From: an uncultured Sphingomonadaceae bacterium
GTDB lineage: Bacteria > Pseudomonadota > Alphaproteobacteria > Sphingomonadales > Sphingomonadaceae
DNA: 64,000 bases
Reading direction: 5' to 3'
Assembly: GCA_947501695.1 (NCBI GenBank)
Contig: CANMWO010000002.1
Location: forward strand, 637,327-701,326
A program made the position numbers and the translations under genes. How positions within the stretch are numbered: the stretch's first letter is position 1; every line of letters starts with the position of its first letter. Positions 44,377 through 52,763 of this stretch are shown here, in pieces. Below the pieces are notes generated by a model that searched no databases, had not been told where the DNA came from, and worked only from the letters and a program-made list of their open reading frames with translations.

Positions 44377-47300
44377 ATGAAAATGAAATATCTTTTGGCA
44401 GCCAGCGTTGTCAGCCTTTCCACCGCAGGCCTGATGGCTACTCCAGCCGCAGCACAGCAGATTACATCTGGTGTTGAGGGCCAAGTTAAAGATGAGCAGG
44501 GTAACGCGGTTAACGGAGCAACTGTTGTCATTACAGATACTCGGACCGGCCAATCTCGTACCGTTACCACATCAACCAACGGTCAGTTCCGTTCTGCTTC
44601 GTTGGTTCCTGGAGGCCCCTACACAATCACCGCGACTGCTCCTAGTTTCGAAGGCCAGTCTGTTGAGGACGTGTTCATCAACCTTCAAGGCAATACCGAG
44701 TTTACGTTCGAGCTGGCTTCTGGCTCGGATGATAACGTCATTGTTGTGACTGGTACACGTGCCAATGTCACGCAGTTGGCAGTTGGCCCTGGTCAGTCCT
44801 TTGGCGTCGAAACGCTCGAAGGCTTCCCAAGCCTTTCGCGCGACGTTCGTGATATTATTCGGCTCGATCCGCGCGTCAGCCTTGACCGCGCCAATGAAGT
44901 GGACCGGATCAGTTGCTTGGGCGGTAACGACCGGTCCAACACCTTCACAGTCGACGGGATTGTACAAGCTGATACATTCGGACTGAACGGAACGCCATTC
45001 GCCTCTCGGAACTCACTTCCGTTGCCATATGATGCCATCCGTGAAACGTCCGTGGAATTCGCGCCATTTGACGTTGAATATTCTGACTTTACCGGCTGTG
45101 CTGTTAACGTGGTCACCAAATCTGGTGAAAACCAATTCCATGGCACTGCGTTTTTCACCTATCGCGACTCAGGCCTTCGCGGTGATACCGTCGACGGTCG
45201 TACGTCAAATGTTGATCCATTTAACGAAAAGCGTTGGGGTGCTACCCTTTCCGGCCCGATCATCAAAGATCGCCTGTTCTTCTTTGCAGGTTATGAAGAA
45301 ACAGATTTAGGTGATGCCAATGAATTCGGTCCCAATGGCGGCGGTTTTCCAAATGAAGCCAGTTTCGTTACGCAAGCTCAGTTTGACCAATTCGCGAACA
45401 TCGCGAGCACCGTCTATGGCCAAGATGTCGGCGGCTATCCAAGAACCTTGCAAGAAAGCAGCGTCCGCTATTTTGGGCGTCTGGATGCTTATATTACCGA
45501 TGATCACCGGTTGGAAGCAACCTATCAACGCTTGGAAGAAACCAATGTCGAAGCAGACAGTGGGAACCAGGAACTAACTGGCCTCAACAGCTTTGAAGAT
45601 GAAGGTACTGTTTCTGACTATTACTCAGTGCGCCTTTATTCTGACTGGTCCGACAACGTGTCGACCGAATTGCGTCTGTCGCGTGCAAATGTGACGGACG
45701 TGCAGGGTCCTGTGGGTGGAGGCGAAGCGCAAGATGCTAGTCCAATTGTTCGCTTGTCCGTCGGTCTTGACAACGAAACCAATGGCTTGATCCCGAACGG
45801 TCAAAATGGTCGCCTTTCAACTGGACCGGGTATTTTTCGTTCCGCCAATGCGCTCGAACAAACCGTTGATCAGGCCAAGTTCCAGATGAACATCAATGCC
45901 GGTGACCATAACATCAAGCTAGGTGCCGAGTTAAACGATCTGGAAGTGTTTAACCTCTTCGCAATCAATGCGACCGGAACAATTTTCTTCCGCAACCTAA
46001 CGGATTTCCAAAACGGCGTCGTAGCCAATGGTGGATTTTCGAGCGTTTTTGGAAGCTCGGATGATCTTGTTAACGGCGGCCTCGGCGGCGCTACGATCGC
46101 GGTAACGCCATCCGGTGACATCAACGAAGCAGCGGCAACCTTTGGTCGTCAAATCTATTCTTTCTATGCTCAGGACGAATGGCAGGCGACTGATCAGTTG
46201 AATATCACAGCTGGTCTTCGGGTTCAGCTTTATGCGGGCGATGCACCGCGGCCTAACCCATCCTTTCTTAATCGAACTGGATTCACAAATGCCAATTCCT
46301 TTGGCCGGCTTGCCCCAGTAATTTTGCCGCGTTTAGCTGCTACTTATAACCTCGATAATGACGGGTTCTTCCATAGCACTTCGGTTACCGGCGGTGTTGG
46401 AATGTTCTCCGGTGGTGATCCGGTTGTGTTTTTCTCAAACGCTTTTTCCAACAACGGGTTTTCTTCGGCAAATGGCGATACTTTCAATGGCGCATGTGAT
46501 GCCATCAGAGATGCCAATGGCAACTTCAATGTTCTAGAAAATGGTCAGTTTACGGGTATCCCTGCCTGCGCTCTTCAGGCAGGTTCTGATCGCGCATCGG
46601 CTGGTGGAGCGGACGTTCAATCAACCGATCCTGATTTTGATGTGCCGACAGTTTTCCGTCTTAACCTCGGTGTTGATACAATGTTCGGAACGGACAGCGG
46701 CTTCTTCTCCGACTGGAATATGAAACTCGATTACATCTATTCAAAATTCATCGATCCACTCAACTTTGTTGATCTCGTTCAAGCTCCTGATGTCACGCGC
46801 GGTCTTAACGGCTTCACAGTAGACGGTCGCCCAATCTATCAGGCCCTTGATACCAATTTCCCAGGCTGTAATGCGACATTGCAGGGTACCGGGGGAACGC
46901 CACCAACCTATCAAGGTTTGACCGGTGATTGTTTTGTAAACAGCGTCACCGGCCGCCGCGCTGGTGTGGATGATTTTATCCAGCTAACCAATGGTCGCTC
47001 CTATGATACCCATGTTGCATCTTTCTCTCTGTCGAAATATTTCAATCAGGGAATTATTACAGACGGTGGTAGTGTTAGTGTAACCATGGGTTATGCGTTC
47101 ACGGACTCGAACAACTATCGCAACGTGGGCAGCTCAACGGCTACTTCGAACTTCGATGTCACGGCGGCCTTTGATCGCCAAAACCCGGCCACATCAACAT
47201 CAAATTTTGAGACACGGCACAACATTACGTTCGCGTTGAACTGGAAAGAGCAGTTTATTGATGAATTTGATACCGGACTTGGTCTCTTTTTCTCGGCTCG

Positions 47301-47877
47301 TTCAGGCCGCCCTTTCAGCTTGACCTTTGATGGCGGCGGCGTATTTGCCGACGGTTCATCCGGCAATGACAATGCGTTGCTTTACATCCCAACGGGCTTG
47401 AATGATGCCAACTTGTCACCTCAGTCTGACTTGACAGCTGGCGGAGCCGTGGATCAGCTCTTGCAATTCGTCAACGACGGCGCACTGCTTAGCTTCGACT
47501 CTGATGGTAATCCTCAGAATAACGTGTTTGGCAAATGTAATTTCTCGGCCGGTCAATCGATAAGCCGTAACAGCTGCCGCAACGACTGGGTCTTTGATCT
47601 CGACATGCGCTTCAGCCAGGAAATTCCGGGACCAGGACGTCTATTTGGTGTCAAAGACAAGATTGAACTATTCGCCGATTTCGATAATGTTTTGAACATG
47701 CTCGACAGCGGTTGGAACACATTCAATCCGGTCGGTGAGTTTGTTGACCTTGTTGATGGCGGCGTTGATGCAGATGGCCGGTACATCATCACAGGTTTCA
47801 ACCCAGATGATGACAACAATGTTGGCTTCTCGTCATCCATCTGGCGGATCCAACTTGGCGTTCGTTACGAATTCTAA
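44377..47877 (+). CDS. Oar-like TonB-dependent receptor with N-terminal carboxypeptidase-regulatory domain
   Basis: 1166 residues. Signal peptide MKMKYLLAA...AAAQQ; a carboxypeptidase-regulatory-like beta domain (VEGQVKDEQGNAVNGATV); plug domain with NVVTKSGENQFHG; a very long barrel ending in the terminal IQLGVRYEF. Such Oar/SusC-like receptors are common in sphingomonads. ATG 44377 has GGGGA upstream; earlier in-frame ATGs at 44335 and 44362 lack a signal peptide start. The substrate is unknown; it lies next to nucleoside salvage genes, but a link is not shown. Confidence 0.9.
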   Translation: MKMKYLLAASVVSLSTAGLMATPAAAQQITSGVEGQVKDEQGNAVNGATVVITDTRTGQSRTVTTSTNGQFRSASLVPGGPYTITATAPSFEGQSVEDVFINLQGNTEFTFELASGSDDNVIVVTGTRANVTQLAVGPGQSFGVETLEGFPSLSRDVRDIIRLDPRVSLDRANEVDRISCLGGNDRSNTFTVDGIVQADTFGLNGTPFASRNSLPLPYDAIRETSVEFAPFDVEYSDFTGCAVNVVTKSGENQFHGTAFFTYRDSGLRGDTVDGRTSNVDPFNEKRWGATLSGPIIKDRLFFFAGYEETDLGDANEFGPNGGGFPNEASFVTQAQFDQFANIASTVYGQDVGGYPRTLQESSVRYFGRLDAYITDDHRLEATYQRLEETNVEADSGNQELTGLNSFEDEGTVSDYYSVRLYSDWSDNVSTELRLSRANVTDVQGPVGGGEAQDASPIVRLSVGLDNETNGLIPNGQNGRLSTGPGIFRSANALEQTVDQAKFQMNINAGDHNIKLGAELNDLEVFNLFAINATGTIFFRNLTDFQNGVVANGGFSSVFGSSDDLVNGGLGGATIAVTPSGDINEAAATFGRQIYSFYAQDEWQATDQLNITAGLRVQLYAGDAPRPNPSFLNRTGFTNANSFGRLAPVILPRLAATYNLDNDGFFHSTSVTGGVGMFSGGDPVVFFSNAFSNNGFSSANGDTFNGACDAIRDANGNFNVLENGQFTGIPACALQAGSDRASAGGADVQSTDPDFDVPTVFRLNLGVDTMFGTDSGFFSDWNMKLDYIYSKFIDPLNFVDLVQAPDVTRGLNGFTVDGRPIYQALDTNFPGCNATLQGTGGTPPTYQGLTGDCFVNSVTGRRAGVDDFIQLTNGRSYDTHVASFSLSKYFNQGIITDGGSVSVTMGYAFTDSNNYRNVGSSTATSNFDVTAAFDRQNPATSTSNFETRHNITFALNWKEQFIDEFDTGLGLFFSARSGRPFSLTFDGGGVFADGSSGNDNALLYIPTGLNDANLSPQSDLTAGGAVDQLLQFVNDGALLSFDSDGNPQNNVFGKCNFSAGQSISRNSCRNDWVFDLDMRFSQEIPGPGRLFGVKDKIELFADFDNVLNMLDSGWNTFNPVGEFVDLVDGGVDADGRYIITGFNPDDDNNVGFSSSIWRIQLGVRYEF

Positions 47878-47913
47878 CGCCTAGATCCAACAACTGGACC
47901 TAAGCAGTCCAAA

Positions 47914-47947
47914 CAACGGCGGCGCTGAAAAGCGTCGCCGTTTGTGT
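47914..47947 (+). terminator. Rho-independent terminator of the Oar-like receptor gene
   Basis: Stem ACGGCGGCGCT (47916-47926) with AGCGTCGCCGT (47931-47941), one G-T pair, GAAA tetraloop and a T-rich tail TTTGTGTTTG. 37 bases past the stop. Confidence 0.82.
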
Positions 47948-48004
47948 TTGTTGCTACCCGTTGTTGAACCGCCTGTTCGCTGACCGATACACTATACCAA
48001 CCCG

Positions 48005-48039
48005 AAAAAAGAGCCGCCCCATTTCTGGGACGGCCCTCT
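48005..48039 (-). terminator. Rho-independent terminator of carD
   Basis: On the minus strand: GAG, a two-base bulge, CCGTCCC, a six-base loop, then GGGGCGG and CTC, followed by six T. It is 32 bases past the carD stop and converges with the Oar terminator. Confidence 0.75.
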
Positions 48040-48070
48040 ATAATCTATATGGTAATTCAGATCGTAGTGA

Positions 48071-48601
48071 TCAGTCTTCCTTCACCTCATAATATTGCGG
48101 TGCCGCAATATTCAGGATTTCGAGAATCTTCGTCAGAGCGGTTGGCTCGTCCGTTTCTTCCATCGCAGCCAGTTCGCGGGCCAGACGGCTAGAGGCCGCT
48201 TCGAAAATCTGACGCTCGGAATAGCTTTGCTCTGGCTGATCGTCAGCACGGAACAGGTCGCGAGTCACCTCAGCAATAGAGACAAGATCACCAGAGTTGA
48301 TCTTCGCTTCATATTCCTGGGCGCGACGCGACCACATGGAGCGTTTCACTTTCGGTTTGTCTTTAAGTGTTTCAAGAGCCTCTTTCAGCGTCTTGTCAGA
48401 AGACAATTTGCGCATGCCCACGCCTTCTGCCTTGTTCATTGGTACACGCAAGGTCATGCGCTCTTTTTCGAAGCGCAGCACGTAAAGTTCGAGTTGCATG
48501 CCTGCAATTTCTTCATTTTGCAGTTCAATCACACGACCCACACCGTGTTTTGGGTAAACAACATAATCGCCCACATCAAAGGACAGCGTATTCGCAGCCA
48601 T
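48071..48601 (-). CDS. carD: CarD/CdnL-type RNA polymerase-binding transcription regulator
   Basis: 176 residues. N-terminal RNAP-interacting Tudor-like part (DVGDYVVYPKHGVGRVIELQ, YVLRFEKERMTLRVP) and C-terminal helical domain (SMWSRRAQEYEAKINSGDLVSIAEVTRDL, SERQIFEAA). CarD stabilises open promoter complexes, including at rRNA promoters. ATG 48601. The upstream gap holds an inverted repeat GCTAAC-N10-GTTAGC (48720-48741). Confidence 0.92.
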   Translation of the reverse strand: MAANTLSFDVGDYVVYPKHGVGRVIELQNEEIAGMQLELYVLRFEKERMTLRVPMNKAEGVGMRKLSSDKTLKEALETLKDKPKVKRSMWSRRAQEYEAKINSGDLVSIAEVTRDLFRADDQPEQSYSERQIFEAASSRLARELAAMEETDEPTALTKILEILNIAAPQYYEVKED

Positions 48602-49028
48602 AAAAAGCCTTTCTTTCTCGATGGAAAAGAAGGTTTATTTCGGTCAAATTTTTCAAAACCCCGACGAAAAAACCCTTTTGTTCATATACATAACGACCGA
48701 ACACCCCCCGTGCCCAGTCGCTAACCAACATCAGTGTTAGCAGATTCGTCACAAAAAAGCAATTTATCGTTGCAACGCACAACTTTTGTTGGCCCTCAAG
48801 CGCCGGGCGGGGGAGGGTTTTTTAAACCTCAGGCGCCGGGCGGGCACATCCGTGCCGTTGGCTACGCGCCATAAGGCGCGGCGGCCGGTCGGCCTTGCCT
48901 CGCTGCGCTCGGTTATATGGTTTCAAGCGAAGCGTTTAGTGTCGCGCCCGAGCTTATGCGAGGATAGCCAAGCGGGCGGATGCCCGCGCCCGGCGCTTGA
49001 GGTTCTAAAAAGAATCCTCCAAATAAAC
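48602..49028. repeat. Intergenic region with GC-rich repeat element (48794-49002)
   Basis: The 427-base gap between carD and fdxA has two parts. Bases 48602-48793 are AT-rich and form the carD upstream region. Bases 48794-49002 are strongly GC-rich: CCTCAAGCGCCGGGCGGG at 48794-48811, a direct near-copy CCTCAGGCGCCGGGCGGG at 48827-48844, and an inverted near-copy CCCGCGCCCGGCGCTTGAGG at 48983-49002. GGTTTTTTAAACC lies between the two left copies. It resembles a dispersed non-coding repeat or MITE-like element. No convincing gene or target-site duplication is seen. Confidence 0.6.
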
Positions 49029-49367
49029 CTAATCGCCTTCGCCGGGTTTCTCAGAGAAATGGGCTTCAAACTTACCTTCGACGCCTTTGAATTCATCAGC
49101 GTCAGCAGGTGGTTCGCGGCTAACCGTGATATTGGGCCAGCTTTCGGAATATTTCGTATTCACTTCCAGCCATTTTTCCAGACCGTCTTCTGTATCTGGC
49201 AAAATAGCTTCGGCAGGACATTCCGGCTCGCACACACCGCAATCGATGCATTCGCTGGGATTGATGACGAGCATATTGTCGCCTTCATAGAAACAATCAA
49301 CGGGGCAGACTTCAACGCAGTCCATATATTTGCATTTGATACATGCGTCGGTAACAACATAAGTCAT
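49029..49367 (-). CDS. fdxA: 7Fe ferredoxin FdxA
   Basis: 112 residues. Cysteines 9, 17, 21/25 and 40, 43, 46, 50 form a [3Fe-4S] and a [4Fe-4S] site ([19 protein letters not shown] and [13 protein letters not shown]). The length and the C-terminal acidic extension match alphaproteobacterial FdxA. Small cytoplasmic electron carrier, often essential. Monocistronic. Confidence 0.92.
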   Translation of the reverse strand: MTYVVTDACIKCKYMDCVEVCPVDCFYEGDNMLVINPSECIDCGVCEPECPAEAILPDTEDGLEKWLEVNTKYSESWPNITVSREPPADADEFKGVEGKFEAHFSEKPGEGD

Positions 49368-49468
49368 CGGGTCGTCTACTCCATCTTACAGACCGTTATA
49401 TTGGCGGTCGTTAAACTACTGCTATTGCGCAAAATTGGGAACGTCAACAGTTGGTTTTCGGTCCTATT

Positions 49469-49771
49469 TCATTCACCAGTGCGCAGTCTTTCAAAACAGC
49501 TTTGCGCATCCGGCGCGCTGCCACGCCGCAAAGGCAACATCGCTATTCGGATGACATGCACCTCACGGCCTTGCGGAATCGTTAAGATATCGCCCTGGCG
49601 GACCATCATATGAGCACGATCGACCCGGCGGCCATTAAGACGAACATGACCTTTGTTAGCCAGCTTTTTTGCCATCGTCCGATTTCCGGCAAAGCGTAGA
49701 TACCAAAGCAGCTTGTCGATCCTGAGCGCCAATGGGTCAGGTTCGGGTTCAGCAGCCTTTTTACTTTTCAA
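49469..49771 (-). CDS. S4-domain RNA-binding protein (Hsp15-like)
   Basis: 100 residues. S4 fold: LRIDKLLWYLRFAGNRTMAKKLANKGHVRLNGRRV then GDILTIP. Proteins of this kind bind stalled 50S subunits or rRNA. Nine bases downstream of the helicase gene on the same strand, so co-transcribed, a common alphaproteobacterial arrangement. Confidence 0.85.
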   Translation of the reverse strand: MKSKKAAEPEPDPLALRIDKLLWYLRFAGNRTMAKKLANKGHVRLNGRRVDRAHMMVRQGDILTIPQGREVHVIRIAMLPLRRGSAPDAQSCFERLRTGE

Positions 49772-49780
49772 AGTGGCATC

Positions 49781-52528
49781 CTATTTTTTCATTGCTTCCT
49801 TCAGTGCTGCTAACTCGGCAAATGCGCCGCCAGCGGTGGCCAAAACCGGTTCTGTCTTGCGCTGCGCCGCGGAACCAGATTTGTTTGGCCGCTTATCGTG
49901 GGGTTTCTTACTATGGTTTTTATTCGGTTTCCCCGATCTTGCTTTACCCATACCCTTCCAGCGCCAATAGATCGCCGGGGCTTCGGGTTGAGTGATTTCT
50001 TTTGCAGCTTGTTGCTCAACGGCTTCAACGGCGACTGCCTCGGCAGAAACTTCCGGTGCAGATGTGTCAATAGCGGCGATCCCAGCTTCTTCCGTTTTGT
50101 CAGGCTCAACGGCTTGCGGCTTGTCATCCGTTTTCACAAACCCCGCCATATCAAGCAGCGCTTCATGCACCTCTGTCGACAAGCCGAGAGATGTAGCAAG
50201 CGCAGGGTCAACGGCAAAAACTGGCCCCGCTTGTCGCGCCTCATGGGCTTGTTTAACCAAGCGTTCCGCCATATCAACACGTGCATATTCGCCGCCAATT
50301 TTGCGAAAACCCAATCTGCTGGCATGCTCAGGAGCGGCAAATTTCCAATCTTTTAGATGCACCGCATTATCGCCGGGAAGGGCAATCATGGGTTCTTCAT
50401 CCAATGCAGCGAATAAAGCATTGCGCCAGAGCACGGCTCCCGGCTTCATCAATGCATGGTGGAAAATATCAAGCGCACCGAAAACCAATCCGCCGCGCCG
50501 TGCCATACCGCGCATATCATTATCTAGAGCTCGAACCGCCTGATCAATCTGACGACGCATGATGATACCGCCCGCTTCGACAATCTGGGCGAACAAAGCC
50601 CGGACAGAGGCGGGTGTGTTCGCATCATTGGCAAGCGCGTCAATTTTGACGAGGCCGTCAAGATGCTTCGCTTTCATCGCTTCAACCCATTGCTTGATGC
50701 GTTCTTCCGCTTTCTTGCTATTTTCAGGGGAAATATCTTTGAGCGCGCGATCAAATTTAATTTCGGGATGGAGAAGGTTTTTGCCTTTGCTCAGCACAGC
50801 GAGCTTCACCTCTTGCCAATAGACGACTGGCTGACCGGCGTCATCGGCAGCCAGCGTCAGTTCACTATCGGGGGCTTTTGCCAGCGCGTCGGCTTTATCA
50901 GTCATAATCGGTCCCAAATATCTTTCCGCTGCGGCAAGCAGCATCTTACGGTCTTCCCTCCGGCTATCCGAAGGCACGACAAATTGGAACCCCTTGAGCG
51001 TTCCAATTTCCAGTCCATCCACCAATATCGCGCCGTCATCTTCCAATACAACATCCTGCGGCAAAGCATCCTTCATCAGTCCACGCATCAAAACACGGGT
51101 GCGTTTGTCTACAAATCTTTGGGTGAGCTGACTATGCATGGCATCGCTTAGCCGACGCTCCAGCGCACGGGTGCGCTCCACCATTACGTCGGCTTGCTCA
51201 ACCCAGCGCGACTTTTGCGCAATATAGCTCCAACTTCGAGCTGCAGATATGCGGGCAGCCAGAGTAGAAATATCCCCCTGAACATTTTCCAGTCGTGCGA
51301 TTTCTTGAGCCATCCGAGCATGCGGAATGCGGCCGTTTCCTTGTGCGAGATAAGGCCAAAGCGACGCGACAAATCGCGCCTGATGATCCGCACCTATTTT
51401 TCGGAAATCCGGAATACAGGCTGCTTCCCAAAGCAAACGTACCTGGTCGCGTCCCCTGGCCAACCGGCTGACATTCGGGTCTTGTGCAAGCCGTTTGAGT
51501 ACCGCCAAATCAATTGCTTCCGGCGCGGCCTGTAAAAACCGGCCTTTCGGTTTGTCCTCCAGAGACTGGATAAGACTGGAGACACTTGCCAAATCCGGTT
51601 CAGCATTGCGCCAATAAAGCCATTCCAACAACGGAAAACTATGATCCTCGAGCCGCTCGATTTCTTCAGGTTCCAACTCGTCGGAAGAAGCCAGTCCCGA
51701 AAGCACACCGAAACTGCCATCTTTTTGATGGCGCCCCGCTCGGCCAGCAATTTGTCCGATTTCCGCCAGTGTCAAGCGACGCCGGCGGCGGCCGTCAAAT
51801 TTCTTCAGCGCCGCAAAAGCCACATGAGAAACATCCAAATTCAGTCCCATACCAATGGCATCTGTGGCGACGAGATAATCCACCTCACCATCTTGATACA
51901 TTTTCACCTGAGCATTCCGAGTTTGCGGAGAAAGGGAACCCATTACAATCGCCGCCCCGCCATGTTGCCGACGGAGCATTTCGGCAATCGCATAAACATC
52001 CTCTAGAGAAAATGCGACAATCGCTGATCGCCGGGGCAGTCGTGACAGCTTACGCGGGCCGGCATAGCTAAGCGTCGAAAAGCGTGGACGAGAGATGATT
52101 TCAGCATCCGGAATCAGCTGCTGGATCAAAGGCCGCAGGCTGTCGGACCCCAGGATCATTGTCTCATCGCGACCACGTATATTCAGCATCCGGTCGGTAA
52201 AAATATGACCACGCTCGGGGTTTATGCCAAGTTGCGCTTCATCAATTGCGACAAAGCTGAAATCCCGATCAATTGGCATCGCCTCGGCCGTGCACAGGAA
52301 CCAGCGCGCATCCGGCGGGATGATCTTTTCTTCACCCGTTACCAAAGCGACCCGATTGGCGCCCTTCAGTGCAACCACCCGTTCGTATACTTCCCGCGCC
52401 AGCAGTCGCAGAGGAAAACCGATCATACCACTAGAATGGGCGCACATCCGCTCGACCGCCAAATGGGTCTTGCCGGTATTCGTGGGACCGAGGACGGCGA
52501 TAACAGGAGACTGGGAGAAGTCGGACAT
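49781..52528 (-). CDS. SUV3-like DEAD/H-box RNA helicase
   Basis: 915 residues. Walker A VLGPTNTGKTHLAVERM, DEAQ box, FSLEDVYAIAEMLR, VATDAIGMGLNLDVSHV and IGQIAGRAGRHQKDG are SUV3/mitochondrial-type helicase motifs. The C-terminal 50 residues are Lys-rich (SKKPHDKRPNKSG) and probably bind RNA. ATG 52528 rather than the upstream in-frame ATG 52603, since MSDFSQSPVIAVLGP begins the fold. Likely RNA turnover or ribosome maturation factor, coupled to the S4 protein. Confidence 0.88.
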   Translation of the reverse strand: MSDFSQSPVIAVLGPTNTGKTHLAVERMCAHSSGMIGFPLRLLAREVYERVVALKGANRVALVTGEEKIIPPDARWFLCTAEAMPIDRDFSFVAIDEAQLGINPERGHIFTDRMLNIRGRDETMILGSDSLRPLIQQLIPDAEIISRPRFSTLSYAGPRKLSRLPRRSAIVAFSLEDVYAIAEMLRRQHGGAAIVMGSLSPQTRNAQVKMYQDGEVDYLVATDAIGMGLNLDVSHVAFAALKKFDGRRRRRLTLAEIGQIAGRAGRHQKDGSFGVLSGLASSDELEPEEIERLEDHSFPLLEWLYWRNAEPDLASVSSLIQSLEDKPKGRFLQAAPEAIDLAVLKRLAQDPNVSRLARGRDQVRLLWEAACIPDFRKIGADHQARFVASLWPYLAQGNGRIPHARMAQEIARLENVQGDISTLAARISAARSWSYIAQKSRWVEQADVMVERTRALERRLSDAMHSQLTQRFVDKRTRVLMRGLMKDALPQDVVLEDDGAILVDGLEIGTLKGFQFVVPSDSRREDRKMLLAAAERYLGPIMTDKADALAKAPDSELTLAADDAGQPVVYWQEVKLAVLSKGKNLLHPEIKFDRALKDISPENSKKAEERIKQWVEAMKAKHLDGLVKIDALANDANTPASVRALFAQIVEAGGIIMRRQIDQAVRALDNDMRGMARRGGLVFGALDIFHHALMKPGAVLWRNALFAALDEEPMIALPGDNAVHLKDWKFAAPEHASRLGFRKIGGEYARVDMAERLVKQAHEARQAGPVFAVDPALATSLGLSTEVHEALLDMAGFVKTDDKPQAVEPDKTEEAGIAAIDTSAPEVSAEAVAVEAVEQQAAKEITQPEAPAIYWRWKGMGKARSGKPNKNHSKKPHDKRPNKSGSAAQRKTEPVLATAGGAFAELAALKEAMKK

Positions 52529-52572
52529 TTGCCCTACCTCACCGCATCCACACCAAACTGGCAAGCAGATTC

Positions 52573-52628
52573 CGTGTAAAATCGGCGAGAAAAGCGGCTG
52601 CACAGCTGGATATCCGCGATTTTACACG
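52573..52628. promoter_or_regulatory. Perfect 12-base inverted repeat between helicase and LytM peptidase
   Basis: CGTGTAAAATCG (52573-52584) and CGATTTTACACG (52617-52628) are exact inverted copies, 32 bases apart, in the divergent intergenic region. They could be an operator pair for a dimeric or looping regulator, or an RNA hairpin in the helicase leader. No T run, so not a terminator. Confidence 0.6.
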
Positions 52629-52661
52629 TTTTACCGCATAGCGGGCCTTCGATGCCCGATC

Positions 52662-52678
52662 TTAATTTGACATTAACC
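52662..52678 (+). promoter_or_regulatory. CtrA-type box upstream of the LytM peptidase
   Basis: TTAA-TTTGACA-TTAACC matches the Caulobacter CtrA consensus TTAA-N7-TTAAC exactly. It overlaps a possible -35 TTGACA (52667-52672) and lies about 87 bases ahead of the peptidase start. CtrA controls cell division and envelope genes in alphaproteobacteria. Confidence 0.6.
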
Positions 52679-52763
52679 CTCTTCCTTCACAGAGATAGAA
52701 ACAATATCGCGATGGAGTTCTGTCTTTTGCGTAAAGTAAAGACAGCATCGCCAAGGGGTGCAT

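Noticed and set aside
48786-49613. A 275-codon open frame on the plus strand across the repeat, fdxA and the S4 gene
   Set aside because: It is antisense to two well-supported genes and consists largely of the GC-rich repeat; no protein family is recognisable.
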